A DNA stretch of 64,000 bases from Calothrix sp. PCC 6303 (GCF_000317435.1 NC_019751.1:3720001-3784000); one strand, 5' to 3'. Shown: positions 1-9,116, counted from the first letter of the stretch. The notes: generated by a model from the letters alone, not told the origin. Program-made: numbers and translations.

Positions 1-579
1 ACCTTTTAAAGCAAATCGTATCCCCTCAATTTCACTTGCAGAAACGACATTTTTGGCATGGGAAGCAAACCGGAATACTCCATTTCGCCAACTCCAAAAA
101 TCTGGAGCTTTTTTGATTAAATTGCTCATCAATTGGTGACTTATCCAGAGAATAATTGCAAAGTGGAATTCTCGCAAACCTTCCCTCGTCCATTGCAAAT
201 AACCAAAAAACTTTTCCTGTGGTGATTGTTCTTCTCCTAATCTCAGAAAAAATAGGTTTTCTGTACCCGTGATAGTAATTACTGATGCTTGATTTTGGTG
301 CAGAGATGTTGATTCTTTTACTAGTTTCTCATCTACTAGTCTTTGAATAGCGGCTTTTAAATCAGGCTCTTTTTTATCTAATACAGCACGATAAGTACAA
401 AAATGAGGTTGCAATTCTTGCTCATAGCGGTCAATTATTTCATTTCTTAAATCAGCATAATCACAAACAGCAATGAGTATATTTAATTTACCTACTCCTG
501 CTTCAATAGAGACAATTAAATCATCATAAGCATCTTGATTTTGGATCTCTGGGTTAGGATTGTGATTATTTTTAGTCAT
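1..579 (-). CDS. Conserved cyanobacterial protein, partner of the adjacent ATPase (C-terminus beyond left edge)
   Basis: An open frame runs leftward from an ATG at 577-579 to the window edge without a stop (193 codons visible). The product opens with a polar stretch and then has an NILIAVCDYADLRNEII segment and a VITITGTENLFFLRLG segment, followed by FFGYLQWTREGLREF and an APDFWSWRNGVFRF block. From memory these blocks head larger cyanobacterial proteins that continue into tetratricopeptide repeats; the repeat part would lie off the window. The start codon overlaps the end of the upstream ATPase gene by 8 bp, so the two are very probably translated together. Function is unknown. A role as signalling partner of the ATPase is inference from the gene overlap. 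Confidence 0.75.
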   Translation of the reverse strand, partial: MTKNNHNPNPEIQNQDAYDDLIVSIEAGVGKLNILIAVCDYADLRNEIIDRYEQELQPHFCTYRAVLDKKEPDLKAAIQRLVDEKLVKESTSLHQNQASVITITGTENLFFLRLGEEQSPQEKFFGYLQWTREGLREFHFAIILWISHQLMSNLIKKAPDFWSWRNGVFRFASHAKNVVSASEIEGIRFALKG

Positions 580-1861
580 CAACTAAACCCTCATCACGCA
601 ACAGTTCCACAACAATCGGATGAACATCATACCAATTTTTGCGATTACGATATTCAAGGGTATAAAGCCCATGTAATAAATCGAGAAATTCCTGTTGCTT
701 TGGATCTTCTGGCTTAAAATTTTGATATACAGTGTGTAATATTTGATAATCTGTCCGACCTAAAGGCAGAGCAAAATCATTACGAATATTGTTAATTGCT
801 TGGTCTAGAATTACATCATCAATAATAACCTGATCATCTGGTTTGCGGCGAATTAATCGCAGACAAATTCGGCAACATTCATTAGAAATGCGAATTAATT
901 CTCGTAAAACTCCACCACTATTTAAAACTATTTTTTCAGCCGTTGATGATTCTAACAAATTATTTGATATGCGTTTAGTTAAGATTTCACATAGAATCTG
1001 CAAATTTTCTTGATATGGCGTAGCATTGGCTAGATGACTTTCACCCTTTTTAAATAGCTTTAAAACAGGCATAACCACAACTTGATCGTTAGTTTCACTT
1101 TCAATTGTTGGTTTCAGTGCTGTTTCCCGCAAAGCAGCAATAGGGATAGTATAAATAATCCGAAAACCAGGTAAACAAAGAGCTTTAACGTTATCTTTAA
1201 ATAAATGATTAACTACTACCAAATCAAGCTTGTCTAAATCATCAATAATTACTAATACTTCTTGTTTTGTAACTCCTTGAATTGCGGCAGCAATAATATT
1301 TAATTGTGCAACTAACTCGGAAACTTTGCGTTCAAATTCCTGCTTAAGTTCGTAACGAACTTTTGAATCAACTTTTAATTTGACACTAAATAATTTGAAT
1401 ATATTAAAATCTTTGCCAACTTCCCCACCAATATTAGTTTCTTCCGTGCGGATGCGGGTAGCAAACCATTTATTAATCGCATTTTTAGTAGAATCAGGAA
1501 TAGGAATTTGACGTGCTTCGGCTTCCAACATCAAATTCACAGCAATCGAAAACAGGACATTAATATGATTTATATCCGACGTTTCTATATTGTCAGCAAT
1601 CGAAAATAAAACCACAAAATATTTACTTCCGATTCTCCGACTAAATTCTGCTAGCAAAGTAGACTTTCCACATCCCCGATGTCCCGTGAAAACAACCTTA
1701 CCATCAGAATTGGGGCTATCTTCAACTAACTGAATCAATTCATCAATAATATCTTCACCGTACTCCACACGGAACTGTTGTAAATCTTTTTGTTCAATCA
1801 ACGGTAAAAGTTCCAAATTACGGTAGGTTTCTTGAAACAATCTGAGTAAATCTTCAGCCAT
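572..1861 (-). CDS. P-loop ATPase (AAA/STAND-like)
   Basis: 429-residue ATPase. The Walker A motif is GHRGCGKS (residues 60-67), and the Walker B is VLVIIDDLDKLD (about 203-213), with the double Asp typical of AAA/STAND/KAP-type ATPases. Between them lies a charged, probably helical insertion. The C-terminal third looks like a helical lid plus winged helix and ends in a HPIVVELLRD segment. There is no signal peptide or membrane segment, so it is probably cytosolic. It overlaps the next leftward gene by 8 bp. The pair resembles NTPase-plus-effector modules in cyanobacterial signalling or defence loci, but no known defence system can be named from sequence alone. The start ATG (1859-1861) gives a natural N-terminus ahead of the P-loop. 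Confidence 0.8.
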   Translation of the reverse strand: MAEDLLRLFQETYRNLELLPLIEQKDLQQFRVEYGEDIIDELIQLVEDSPNSDGKVVFTGHRGCGKSTLLAEFSRRIGSKYFVVLFSIADNIETSDINHINVLFSIAVNLMLEAEARQIPIPDSTKNAINKWFATRIRTEETNIGGEVGKDFNIFKLFSVKLKVDSKVRYELKQEFERKVSELVAQLNIIAAAIQGVTKQEVLVIIDDLDKLDLVVVNHLFKDNVKALCLPGFRIIYTIPIAALRETALKPTIESETNDQVVVMPVLKLFKKGESHLANATPYQENLQILCEILTKRISNNLLESSTAEKIVLNSGGVLRELIRISNECCRICLRLIRRKPDDQVIIDDVILDQAINNIRNDFALPLGRTDYQILHTVYQNFKPEDPKQQEFLDLLHGLYTLEYRNRKNWYDVHPIVVELLRDEGLVDD

Positions 1862-1887
1862 AAGAAAGAGGGCGACAAATATAATTA

Positions 1888-1985
1888 ATCTAATACCAAT
1901 TTAATCTGAAGATGCATATTAAAGAACCCCACCCCTTAATCTTCTACCCCGCTAGCGAGGAGGGGAAACAAGAATCCGGTTCCCT
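1888..1985. repeat. Dispersed GC-rich palindromic repeat
   Basis: The short gap between two leftward genes holds CCCCACCCCTTAATCTTC followed by the palindrome-containing CCCCGCTAGCGAGGAGGGG. The same CCCCGCTAGCGGGGAGG type of sequence recurs at 14327-14351 and 14574-14590, which identifies it as a dispersed cyanobacterial repeat. The left part also has the TAATACCAATTT string that recurs near 29765 and 63291. Confidence 0.6.
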
Positions 1986-1999
1986 TTGCGATCGCAATC

Positions 2000-2587
2000 T
2001 CAATTTAGCCCTGATTCTGCACCAAACATCACACCTTCGTATAAAAGTGCGATATTTAATTCAAATTCGATACCGGAAAGGGTAATAATATCTCCCTCAG
2101 TATAGGGATAATAGAGCCACATTCTTCCCTCTCCCCGACAATAACGTTCAACTGAGATTTTTTCTGAATCGATTAATAAATATTCTTGTAAAGAGGGAAT
2201 TGTCAAATAATTAGTGAATTTTTCCCCTCGATCTTTGCTGCTTGTACCAGGGGAGAGAACTTCAGCAATTATTTTCGGATTTTGGATAAATTTACGAGCA
2301 TTTAGATCTTGAGGGTCACAACTGACAATCACATCAGGATAATAATAAATATTTCCGGTATCAAATTGCACTTTTACATCCGACACATTCACCCGGCAAC
2401 CTCTAGCGCGTAAATGTGGACGCAAGGCTGTGTAAAAATTCAGTGCAATGTCATTGTGGGGAATTGTACCATCTGTCATCGCCAAAATTTCGCCATTAAC
2501 ATACTCGTAGCGAAGTTCTTGCAGGGGTTCCCATTTGAGGTATTCCTCAATGGTCATTTTTGATGGTTGTTGGGAAATAGCTACCAT
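2000..2587 (-). CDS. Uma2 family (DUF820) putative endonuclease
   Basis: 195-residue protein with the PD-(D/E)XK-type core of the Uma2/DUF820 family, which is greatly expanded in cyanobacteria. Visible family features are the N-terminal MTIEEYLKWEP and LRYEYVNGEI, the YYPDVIVSC strand with its Asp, and IIAEVLSPGTSSKDRGEKF, which carries the catalytic Glu and the downstream Lys region. YLTIPSLQEYLLID is the usual next block. Length is normal for the family. The biological substrate of these nucleases is unknown and members are often linked to mobile DNA. The start ATG at 2585-2587 fits the family N-terminus. Confidence 0.88.
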   Translation of the reverse strand: MVAISQQPSKMTIEEYLKWEPLQELRYEYVNGEILAMTDGTIPHNDIALNFYTALRPHLRARGCRVNVSDVKVQFDTGNIYYYPDVIVSCDPQDLNARKFIQNPKIIAEVLSPGTSSKDRGEKFTNYLTIPSLQEYLLIDSEKISVERYCRGEGRMWLYYPYTEGDIITLSGIEFELNIALLYEGVMFGAESGLN

Positions 2588-2675
2588 AGCCAGATTTTTT
2601 CTAGTTTGCTTTGATTTTAGCGAATAATATGCACAGTTCTTCTATAATTATTGGTACGCACATACTGGAGATAAA

Positions 2676-3275
2676 ATTACGGTTTACGCACGTCCTTTAG
2701 CAAGATTAATAGAACAGTTGCAACGTTTGCCAGGGGTTGGTCCCAAGACTGCCCAAAGATTAGCTTTGCACATTCTCAAGCGTCCTGAATCGGAAATTGA
2801 AGCTTTAGCTGAAGCTTTGGTGGCAGCTAAAAAAGAGGTAGGTTTATGCAAGGAGTGTTTTCACTTATCATCTGAACCTGTTTGCGATATCTGTCGCAAC
2901 ACGACTCGCAACAATGGAATTATTTGTGTGGTTGCAGATTCCCGTGATGTAATTGCACTGGAAAAAACCCGCGAATTTAAGGGAAAATATCACGTTTTGT
3001 GTGGTGTAATTTCCCCGATTGATGGAATTGGACCGGAACAATTGACTATTTCTGCTTTAGTAAGAAGGGTTAGTAAAGAACAACCCAAGGAAGTAATTTT
3101 AGCAATTAGTCCCAGTGTGGAAGGGGAAACAACAACCTTATATATTGGTCAATTATTAAAACCCTTTACTAAGGTGACAAGAATTGCTTTTGGTTTACCT
3201 GTTGGTGGTGATTTAGAATATGCTGATGAAGTGACATTGGCGAGGGCTTTAGAAGGTCGTCGGGAGTTAGATTAA
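2676..3275 (+). CDS. recR: Recombination protein RecR, probable non-canonical start
   Basis: RecR works with RecF/RecO to load RecA at gaps. Visible are the helix-hairpin-helix [18 protein letters not shown], the C4 zinc finger [16 protein letters not shown], and the Toprim region ([32 protein letters not shown]) with the C-terminal [22 protein letters not shown] block. The first conventional start in frame is TTG at 2718, but conserved RecR sequence ([13 protein letters not shown]) is encoded upstream of it, back to about 2682. The frame is open to a stop at 2625 yet contains no ATG, GTG or TTG there. ATT at 2676 lies 5 nt after GGAG (2667-2670) and would give a normal 199-residue RecR. I chose it on conservation and the ribosome binding site. 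Confidence 0.85.
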   Translation: MTVYARPLARLIEQLQRLPGVGPKTAQRLALHILKRPESEIEALAEALVAAKKEVGLCKECFHLSSEPVCDICRNTTRNNGIICVVADSRDVIALEKTREFKGKYHVLCGVISPIDGIGPEQLTISALVRRVSKEQPKEVILAISPSVEGETTTLYIGQLLKPFTKVTRIAFGLPVGGDLEYADEVTLARALEGRRELD

Positions 3276-3326
3276 TCGGGTCTTGCTGCAAAATTCTATA
3301 TTCATTTAGTTAATAATTATTGTCTT

Positions 3327-3827
3327 ATGTCGCAATTTGAAGCGATTGAATCTGCTTATCAGGTATTTACTCAACAATTTGAAAGTTTGATAATTTCAAC
3401 GGTTAGTGAGGATAGAATTCCTAATGCTAGCTATGCACCTTTTGTGATGGATGGTGATAGAAACATCTATATATACGTGAGTGGACTTTCCGTCCATACG
3501 AATAATTTACAGGCAGTTCCCAAAGCTAGTGTTTTATTTATTGAGGATGAATCAAAGACACAACAAATCTTTGCTCGTCGTCGTTTAAATTATGAATGTA
3601 GCGCGAGTTTGTTGCCACGAGATACTCAATCGTGGATTCAAGTAATTAGTAATTTTGAATCGCGGTTTGGAAATATTATCCAGATGATGCGAGATTTACC
3701 AGATTTTCGGGTTTTTAAGTTGACACCCTATGGTGGTAGGTTTGTTGTTGGTTTTGGTGCTGCTTATGAAATCGATGGAAATGATTTAAATCGATTAATT
3801 CATCTAACTGGAGATTCTAATAAGTGA
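3327..3827 (+). CDS. HugZ-like pyridoxamine-5'-phosphate-oxidase-fold protein
   Basis: 166-residue protein resembling the HugZ/HutZ heme-utilisation branch of the split-barrel FMN-binding superfamily. Supporting segments are LIISTVSEDRIPNASYAPFV (first barrel strands), IYIYVSGLSVHTNNLQAVPKASVLFIEDE, IFARRRLNYECSA, and the C-terminal FRVFKLTPYGGRFVVGFGAAYEI, where family members end in a heme-contacting stretch. Whether it degrades heme or only binds flavin or heme cannot be told here. It sits about 50 bp downstream of recR on the same strand and may share a transcript, although the functions are unrelated. Confidence 0.8.
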   Translation: MSQFEAIESAYQVFTQQFESLIISTVSEDRIPNASYAPFVMDGDRNIYIYVSGLSVHTNNLQAVPKASVLFIEDESKTQQIFARRRLNYECSASLLPRDTQSWIQVISNFESRFGNIIQMMRDLPDFRVFKLTPYGGRFVVGFGAAYEIDGNDLNRLIHLTGDSNK

Positions 3828-3951
3828 AGAAAAATCTCTGGAAATGATGGGTTGTTCATCCCAAAGCTTTAGGATAAACAAAGCTGCTTAAACTTTTTAA
3901 AGAGATAAAATTTTTAGCTGCTGGTGAACTCGTATTAAAATAGGAAAAAAT

Positions 3952-4206
3952 ATGTCTTTACAACTAACGATCAATTACCCCAAAAGCTTACCTGATGCTA
4001 TTGGCAAAACTAGAGAACAATTTGAACAAGAATCAAAATGGGCAATGGCAGTTAAATTGTATGAAATGAAACGCCTTTCTTCAGGTATGGCTGCCTCATT
4101 AATAGGAGTAGATCGAGTTACTTTTATTCTCAAACTCAATGATTATGAAGTTCCTTTAATCGATCTTAGTGAAGAGGAATTATTATCAGATTTAGAAAAT
4201 GCCTAG
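3952..4206 (+). CDS. UPF0175 family antitoxin-like protein
   Basis: 84-residue UPF0175 protein. The conserved FEQESKWAMAVKLYEMKRLS segment is followed by the helix-turn-helix-like region SGMAASLIGVDRVTFILKLN and a short acidic tail. UPF0175 members are usually the first gene of a two-gene module with a DUF3368 PIN-like protein, as here: the stop of this gene overlaps the next start by 8 bp. By family precedent it should bind DNA and neutralise the partner. Confidence 0.85.
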   Translation: MSLQLTINYPKSLPDAIGKTREQFEQESKWAMAVKLYEMKRLSSGMAASLIGVDRVTFILKLNDYEVPLIDLSEEELLSDLENA

Positions 4207-4699
4207 TACCAATCAAATTGTTATCAATACCTCTCCCTTAATTGCCCTTGTCGCCGCTATGGGTGAATTAAAAATTTTAGATTATCTTTATGCAGATGTT
4301 TTTGTTCCCTTTGAAGTTTACCAAGAAATACTAATTGGTGGTACCACAGGATTTGGTGTAACTGAGTTTGAATCCGCACCCTGGCTACAAAAACAAAGTT
4401 CTCCTTTAGATATTTCTCCCTTTTTATTTAACTCCTTAGATTTAGGAGAAGCATCAGTTATTCAACTGGCATTAAATAAAAATATTTCAACAGTTTGTAT
4501 TGATGAAGCTGTGGGGCGAAGAATAGCCAGATTAAATGGTCTTGCGGTGACTGGTTCAATTGGAATTTTATTACGCGCTAAACGTGAAGGTTATCCTCTG
4601 TCAATTAAAACAGCTATTAAAAAAATGCTCAATCATAATATTCGCTTAAGTAAAACTGTTATTGATTTTGCTATTCAAGAATCTGGAGAAAATTCATAA
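4199..4699 (+). CDS. DUF3368 PIN-domain-like putative toxin nuclease
   Basis: 166-residue DUF3368 protein. PIN-fold signatures are visible: VINTSPLIAL at the N-terminus (the first acidic position of many PINs is Asn here, which is usual for this subfamily), then FEVYQEIL, LDLGEASVIQLAL with the conserved Glu, and VCIDEAVGRRIARLNGLAVTGSIGILLRAK with the Asp of the third motif. It is translationally coupled to the upstream UPF0175 gene by an 8-bp overlap, the classic arrangement of this toxin-antitoxin class. RNA cleavage is inferred from the family. Confidence 0.85.
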   Translation: MPSTNQIVINTSPLIALVAAMGELKILDYLYADVFVPFEVYQEILIGGTTGFGVTEFESAPWLQKQSSPLDISPFLFNSLDLGEASVIQLALNKNISTVCIDEAVGRRIARLNGLAVTGSIGILLRAKREGYPLSIKTAIKKMLNHNIRLSKTVIDFAIQESGENS

Positions 4700-4875
4700 T
4701 CTTCAGGACTTACATAATGACTTCAGAAATGATGTATCAGATGAATTAATCGCAAAAATATCGCCTATTCGGTTTTCTAGCCCAATTTTGCGCTAAATCC
4801 ACCATCCGCCTTGACACCAAGCAGTCTACAATAGAAGGCTGAATATAAAATATAGATCGCAATACCATAATTATT

Positions 4876-6354
4876 ATGACTTCTGCCACTGCTGTAAAAA
4901 CTGAGTATGAAGCAATTATCGGGTTAGAAACCCACTGTCAACTCAGTACCAATACAAAAATTTTCTCCGATAGTTCTACGGCTTTTGGAGCGGAGCCCAA
5001 TACTAACATTGATCCGGTGTGTATGGGGATGCCCGGTGTTTTGCCTGTTTTAAATGAAAAGGTGTTGGAATATGCTGTCAAAGCTGGGCTGGCTTTGAAC
5101 TGCCAAATTGCAAAGTATAGTAAGTTTGATCGGAAACAATACTTTTATCCTGATTTACCCAAGAATTACCAAATTTCTCAATACGATTTGCCAATTGCCG
5201 AACATGGCTGGATTGAGATTGAATTAGTTGATAAAGATGGAAATCCTACAAGAAAAAGGATTGGTGTAACTCGTCTGCATATGGAAGAGGATGCAGGGAA
5301 ACTGGTTCACGCGGGAAGCGATCGCTTGGCGGGTTCAAGCTACTCTTTGGTAGACTATAACCGGGCTGGTGTGCCTTTGGTGGAAATTGTTTCCGAACCT
5401 GATTTACGTTCTGGACAAGAAGCGGCAGAATATGCTCAAGAAATACGCCGCATCATGCGTTACTTGGGTGTCAGTGATGGGAATATGCAAGAAGGTTCAC
5501 TACGTTGTGACGTGAATATTTCGGTGCGTCCGGTGGGAAGGGAAGAATTCGGTACCAAAGTCGAAATTAAGAATATGAACTCCTTCAACGCCATTCAACG
5601 GGCGATAGAATACGAAATTGAGCGGCAAATTGCAGCGGTGGAAGCAGGCGAACCAATTTACCAAGAGACGCGGTTGTGGGAAGAAGGCGCACAACGTACC
5701 GTCAGTATGCGGAAAAAAGAAGGTTCCAGCGATTACCGCTACTTCCCAGAACCAGATTTAGGTCCCATTGAGGTTTCTGAACAACAATTAGCAGTTTGGT
5801 TGAGTGAATTACCTGAACTTCCAGCACAAAAACGTCACCGTTATGAAAACGACTTGGGATTATCAGCCTACGATGCCCGTGTAATCACAGAGGAACGTGT
5901 AAAATCAGAATATTTTGAAAGTGTCCTTGCTGCTGGTGCAAATCCCAAATCTGCCGCTAACTGGATTACCCAAGATATTACTGCCTACCTCAACAAACAA
6001 AAGATTGCTTCCATCAGCGAAATTGGCTTAACACCCGAAAACTTGGCAGAGGTAATTAAACGAATTGATAGCGGTAAAATTAGTAATGCGATCGCTAAAG
6101 AGAAATTACCCGATTTATTAGCTGGTGTCACCCCCGAAAAAGTCTTTGCAGGTAAAGAGCTAATTTCTGATCCCGCTATTCTCGAACCCATGATTGACGA
6201 AATTATCGCTGCTAATCCCAAAGAGTACGAAAAATTCAAAGGTGGCAATGCCAATATGAAGGGTTTCTTCATTGGGCAAGTTCTCAAGAAAACCAACAAG
6301 TTGGCAGATCCCAAATTAACAAACGAGTTAGTTGAGAAAAAACTGAACGCTTAG
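4876..6354 (+). CDS. gatB: Aspartyl/glutamyl-tRNA(Asn/Gln) amidotransferase subunit B
   Basis: 492-residue GatB, full length for the family. In the GatCAB complex it holds the mischarged tRNA and the kinase site that activates Glu-tRNA(Gln) or Asp-tRNA(Asn) for amidation; cyanobacteria need it because they lack GlnRS. Motifs seen: AIIGLETHCQL near the N-terminus, the GMPGVLPVLN loop, FYPDLPKNYQISQYD, LHMEEDAGKL, the SLVDYNRAGVPLVEIVSEPD signature, EGSLRCDVNISVR and the C-terminal YqeY-like tail region ending NANMKGFFIGQVLKKT. No gatA or gatC is adjacent. The start at 4876 gives the expected N-terminus. Confidence 0.97.
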   Translation: MTSATAVKTEYEAIIGLETHCQLSTNTKIFSDSSTAFGAEPNTNIDPVCMGMPGVLPVLNEKVLEYAVKAGLALNCQIAKYSKFDRKQYFYPDLPKNYQISQYDLPIAEHGWIEIELVDKDGNPTRKRIGVTRLHMEEDAGKLVHAGSDRLAGSSYSLVDYNRAGVPLVEIVSEPDLRSGQEAAEYAQEIRRIMRYLGVSDGNMQEGSLRCDVNISVRPVGREEFGTKVEIKNMNSFNAIQRAIEYEIERQIAAVEAGEPIYQETRLWEEGAQRTVSMRKKEGSSDYRYFPEPDLGPIEVSEQQLAVWLSELPELPAQKRHRYENDLGLSAYDARVITEERVKSEYFESVLAAGANPKSAANWITQDITAYLNKQKIASISEIGLTPENLAEVIKRIDSGKISNAIAKEKLPDLLAGVTPEKVFAGKELISDPAILEPMIDEIIAANPKEYEKFKGGNANMKGFFIGQVLKKTNKLADPKLTNELVEKKLNA

Positions 6355-6414
6355 AATTGAAAATTTCAAATTTTTAACTTTTAGCGAAAACATCAGAAAC
6401 GCGGAACATGAATA

Positions 6415-6450
6415 ATGCGGTGTAGCTAAAGTAGCTTTATAACACCGCAT
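6415..6450. terminator. Convergent transcription terminator
   Basis: Perfect 9-bp inverted repeat ATGCGGTGT (6415-6423) / ACACCGCAT (6442-6450) with an 18-nt loop, followed by TTT on the plus strand. It lies between the convergent gatB gene and the leftward secreted-protein gene, so it can end both transcripts. Confidence 0.7.
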
Positions 6451-6482
6451 TTTCCCCGATAAATCGGCAAGAGTATTATTAT

Positions 6483-7793
6483 CTAATTCCGAATTCCATC
6501 ATTATCGATAGCGCTGTAACCTTCATTACTCATCAATCCTAGCCAAGCATCGGAATTGGGAGTTAAAAATAATTCAGCGTAAACCTTCTGGTTGAGCAGA
6601 TTCACATTACTTGTGGCGTTACCTTGTGTAAACCATTCATGAATTTGGCTGTGGAGTGCGTATTCATTTCTAATACTGTCTAATGCGATCGCACTCTCAA
6701 AGTTACCCACTATTTGCCGTAGGTTCTGGGAATTTCCTTTCTCAAATCGTTTAGCTGCAATTAGGGCAATGCTATTTCTGTCTAGCTTCGCATCTGCTTG
6801 ATGAAGTTGGGCAATCCTTGTCCAGGTTGCTTGATCAGTAATTTCCCTTAGAGGATTGGGATTACTGCTACTAGGGACAATATTTCTGAGTAGAGGTGCT
6901 TCTACTTGCATTTTAGATACTGCAATAGTTCCAGCAACAGGAGCGCTAGGAGTACTATTACCAACCGCAGGTATTTCTACTAATCTGGGAATATTTTTAA
7001 TACCTAATTTTTTTAAATCTCCCTGCCACTTACTTTGAATTGCCACTAGTTTTTGACGGTGATAATTCCGCAGGAATGATTCTTGCTGATTTACCGCGAC
7101 TTTATCATATTCTTTAACTACTTTTACACCATCCACTAACTGACGCAGAAACGCTTTAGAACCATATAATCCCGGTATAGCATCAATGGGGCGACCTGAA
7201 CTATTTAAAATATAGTGAATACTGTTACCTGTGATTGTCCGTTCTAATTTTCTGCCATCACCAAAGTCTACAGTTAGTTTAGGGACAGAGCGGACAGGTT
7301 GCCAATGTAGAATGTAATTTTGCCGTAAATATTGGGAAATTTCAGCATTAGGATACAGAGAAACTCGGAAAAAGCGGCTATTTGCACAGCTTAAATCTTG
7401 GTTTAAGTTTCCCAGCAATCGCAATGAAAGAATAGGTTTACCAGTTGTTTTAGCTGCGGCTTTTGCTTGTTCTAGGTCAGTGTACCAAAAAAGTCGGGAA
7501 GCATAACAGTCTTTTTGTTGACACAGCGTATCCAAAGCTTCACGCATTTGGGGAGAAGGATTATTTAATTCCTTTGCATGGGTAGTTAGAAATGTTTCTA
7601 AACCCTTGCTTCCTTGGGTACGGAGTTGGGTAGCTTGTTGTAAGAGTGGTGAAGTTGAGGACTTAGGAGTCTGGGCATAGGTAGATTGCACCAGAAGCAA
7701 GCTTACAATCGTAGTGGCAAAGCCTGCGCGACGTAAGTCTTTCGCGCAAGCAAACCCTAGGTTTATCCCAGAGGTGATGAATTTAAGTTTCAT
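6483..7793 (-). CDS. Secreted thioredoxin-fold-like protein of unknown function
   Basis: 436 residues. An N-terminal signal peptide (hydrophobic FATTIVSLLLVQSTYAQ, cleavage near residue 40) suggests export. The middle contains AKTTGKPILSLRLLG, SRFFRVSLYPNAEISQYLRQNYILHWQPV and IHYILNSSGRPIDAIPGLYG, a pattern like thioredoxin-like DUF255-type folds but without a CXXC redox pair. The C-terminal 130 residues have EITDQATWTRIAQLHQADAKLDRNSIALIAAKR, probably helical. The n-region of the signal peptide is encoded by a GC-rich hairpin (about 7725-7753) that looks like a repeat inserted into the 5' end of the gene. Function unknown. Confidence 0.65.
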   Translation of the reverse strand: MKLKFITSGINLGFACAKDLRRAGFATTIVSLLLVQSTYAQTPKSSTSPLLQQATQLRTQGSKGLETFLTTHAKELNNPSPQMREALDTLCQQKDCYASRLFWYTDLEQAKAAAKTTGKPILSLRLLGNLNQDLSCANSRFFRVSLYPNAEISQYLRQNYILHWQPVRSVPKLTVDFGDGRKLERTITGNSIHYILNSSGRPIDAIPGLYGSKAFLRQLVDGVKVVKEYDKVAVNQQESFLRNYHRQKLVAIQSKWQGDLKKLGIKNIPRLVEIPAVGNSTPSAPVAGTIAVSKMQVEAPLLRNIVPSSSNPNPLREITDQATWTRIAQLHQADAKLDRNSIALIAAKRFEKGNSQNLRQIVGNFESAIALDSIRNEYALHSQIHEWFTQGNATSNVNLLNQKVYAELFLTPNSDAWLGLMSNEGYSAIDNDGIRN

Positions 7794-8245
7794 ATTCTCA
7801 ATATCTTATGAATACTATTCTTAACTCACCACACGCATGTTTTGTTCCGGAATGCAACAATTAATAATTAGATTACATACATTCCTATTTATATCTAACC
7901 CAAGCATTTGGGTTGTAGAGCTATGGAACTAATAGACACGTCCGTAAATTTAAACCCAGTCTGTACAAGGGTTTTAAAGATTGCTTATATGTCTTCGCTC
8001 AAGGTAGCAATAAGGGTTTGAGATAGTTGCTGATAGTTTAGAGACAAAAAATAGGATTTTCTAATTTTGAGCTTACACATGATTTATTATGCTGCGGAAT
8101 CCCCAAAAGCTATATACAGCAAATATTAGGGTTGGTAAAAATCAGACTTTATATCCTATCTTTTCGCAAATTTAATTTCCGGACGGATCTAATGTAGAAA
8201 ATATCCCTCGGTCAATCTCGTAATTTTGAAAACAGTAAAAAATCT
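7794..8245. other. Intergenic region, no gene seen
   Basis: About 450 bp between two leftward genes. It contains only AT-rich sequence and a small inverted repeat (CCCAAGCATTTGGG, near 7902-7915). No convincing reading frame or RNA gene was seen. The part nearest 7793 should hold the promoter of the secreted thioredoxin-like protein, but no clear -10/-35 pair stands out. Confidence 0.5.
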
Positions 8246-8270
8246 GGTTGAGACCTAGCACGTCTCAACC
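8246..8270 (-). terminator. Rho-independent terminator of the stress-protein operon
   Basis: 9-bp inverted repeat GGTTGAGAC (8246-8254) / GTCTCAACC (8262-8270). Read on the minus strand the stem is followed by AGATTTTTT, a usable U-tract. It lies 15 bp beyond the stop of the ChaB-domain gene. Confidence 0.8.
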
Positions 8271-8284
8271 AAAACATAATCTGA

Positions 8285-9052
8285 CTACGCAGATGTGACT
8301 TTGACTTTTGACCAAACTCCATTTGCGTCTTCGTCGTACTGTTTGTGAATTGCATCCCAGGCTGATGTTTCAGCTTTTGCTTCATCGTTACTATCATCAA
8401 AAGCTTTGTTGTAACTCTCAACAAAAGTTTTTTGAGCTTCCTCTGACAAATGAGCGCGAACTTCTGGAGATAAATCAGCTACATCGTTACAACGACCAGC
8501 ACAAGGACGGTGTAAAGTCATGTCGCTGGTGTGAATCTCCTCACCACCTGCGCTTTCCATTAACAGTTGGAATTCACCGCTTTTATCTGCCGAAATTTCT
8601 GCCATAACGATAAATTCACCAGCTTGAAGACGGGTTTGATAAATAGCGGCTTTTTCTTCCGACATCCCTAGAGTCATCAACACTGATGCTAAACCAGCAC
8701 CAGCACTACCAGCTAATGCACCACTTGCGGCTCCTAATAGCGCCGCACCAATGGGTCCAGCGGCAACTACAGGACCGACGAAAGGAATAAATAATACACC
8801 TACCCCAGAAAGTAGCCCCAACAGAGAACCAAACAAAGAACCGAAGATAGCACCCTGCCGGAGTCCACCCAAAATTACATCTCGCTTAGTAATAAAGCCG
8901 GCAATACGGGTTTCCGATTGAAAATTATTGCCCATAACCGAAATGCGATCGCGTGGAACTCCCCGGTCTATTAAACGACGGACTGCACCATCCACCTCTT
9001 CTTGCTTCTTAAAGACTGCTGATATTGTCCTATCTACATTATATTCTGACAT
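8285..9052 (-). CDS. General-stress-type protein with glycine-rich hydrophobic core and C-terminal ChaB domain
   Basis: 255 residues in three parts. Residues 1-65 ([32 protein letters not shown]) match the small domain of general stress proteins that precedes a glycine-zipper segment. Residues 75-135 are a Gly/Ala-rich hydrophobic stretch ([38 protein letters not shown]) that could insert in a membrane. Residues about 195-250 are a ChaB domain ([27 protein letters not shown] ... AWDAIHKQY). It lies 64 bp downstream of the Dps gene on the same strand and ends in a good terminator, so the two probably form a stress-induced operon. Exact function is unknown. Confidence 0.8.
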   Translation of the reverse strand: MSEYNVDRTISAVFKKQEEVDGAVRRLIDRGVPRDRISVMGNNFQSETRIAGFITKRDVILGGLRQGAIFGSLFGSLLGLLSGVGVLFIPFVGPVVAAGPIGAALLGAASGALAGSAGAGLASVLMTLGMSEEKAAIYQTRLQAGEFIVMAEISADKSGEFQLLMESAGGEEIHTSDMTLHRPCAGRCNDVADLSPEVRAHLSEEAQKTFVESYNKAFDDSNDEAKAETSAWDAIHKQYDEDANGVWSKVKVTSA

Positions 9053-9116
9053 GTTGATTCCCCTTAGTTATATTTTCGTAATTAAGTATTTAACGCAGAT
9101 AAAGATTTTCTATTAC

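Noticed and set aside
8212-8424. 70-codon leftward frame at the end of the ChaB gene
   Set aside because: Overlaps the real gene and its terminator in another frame, with no family match.
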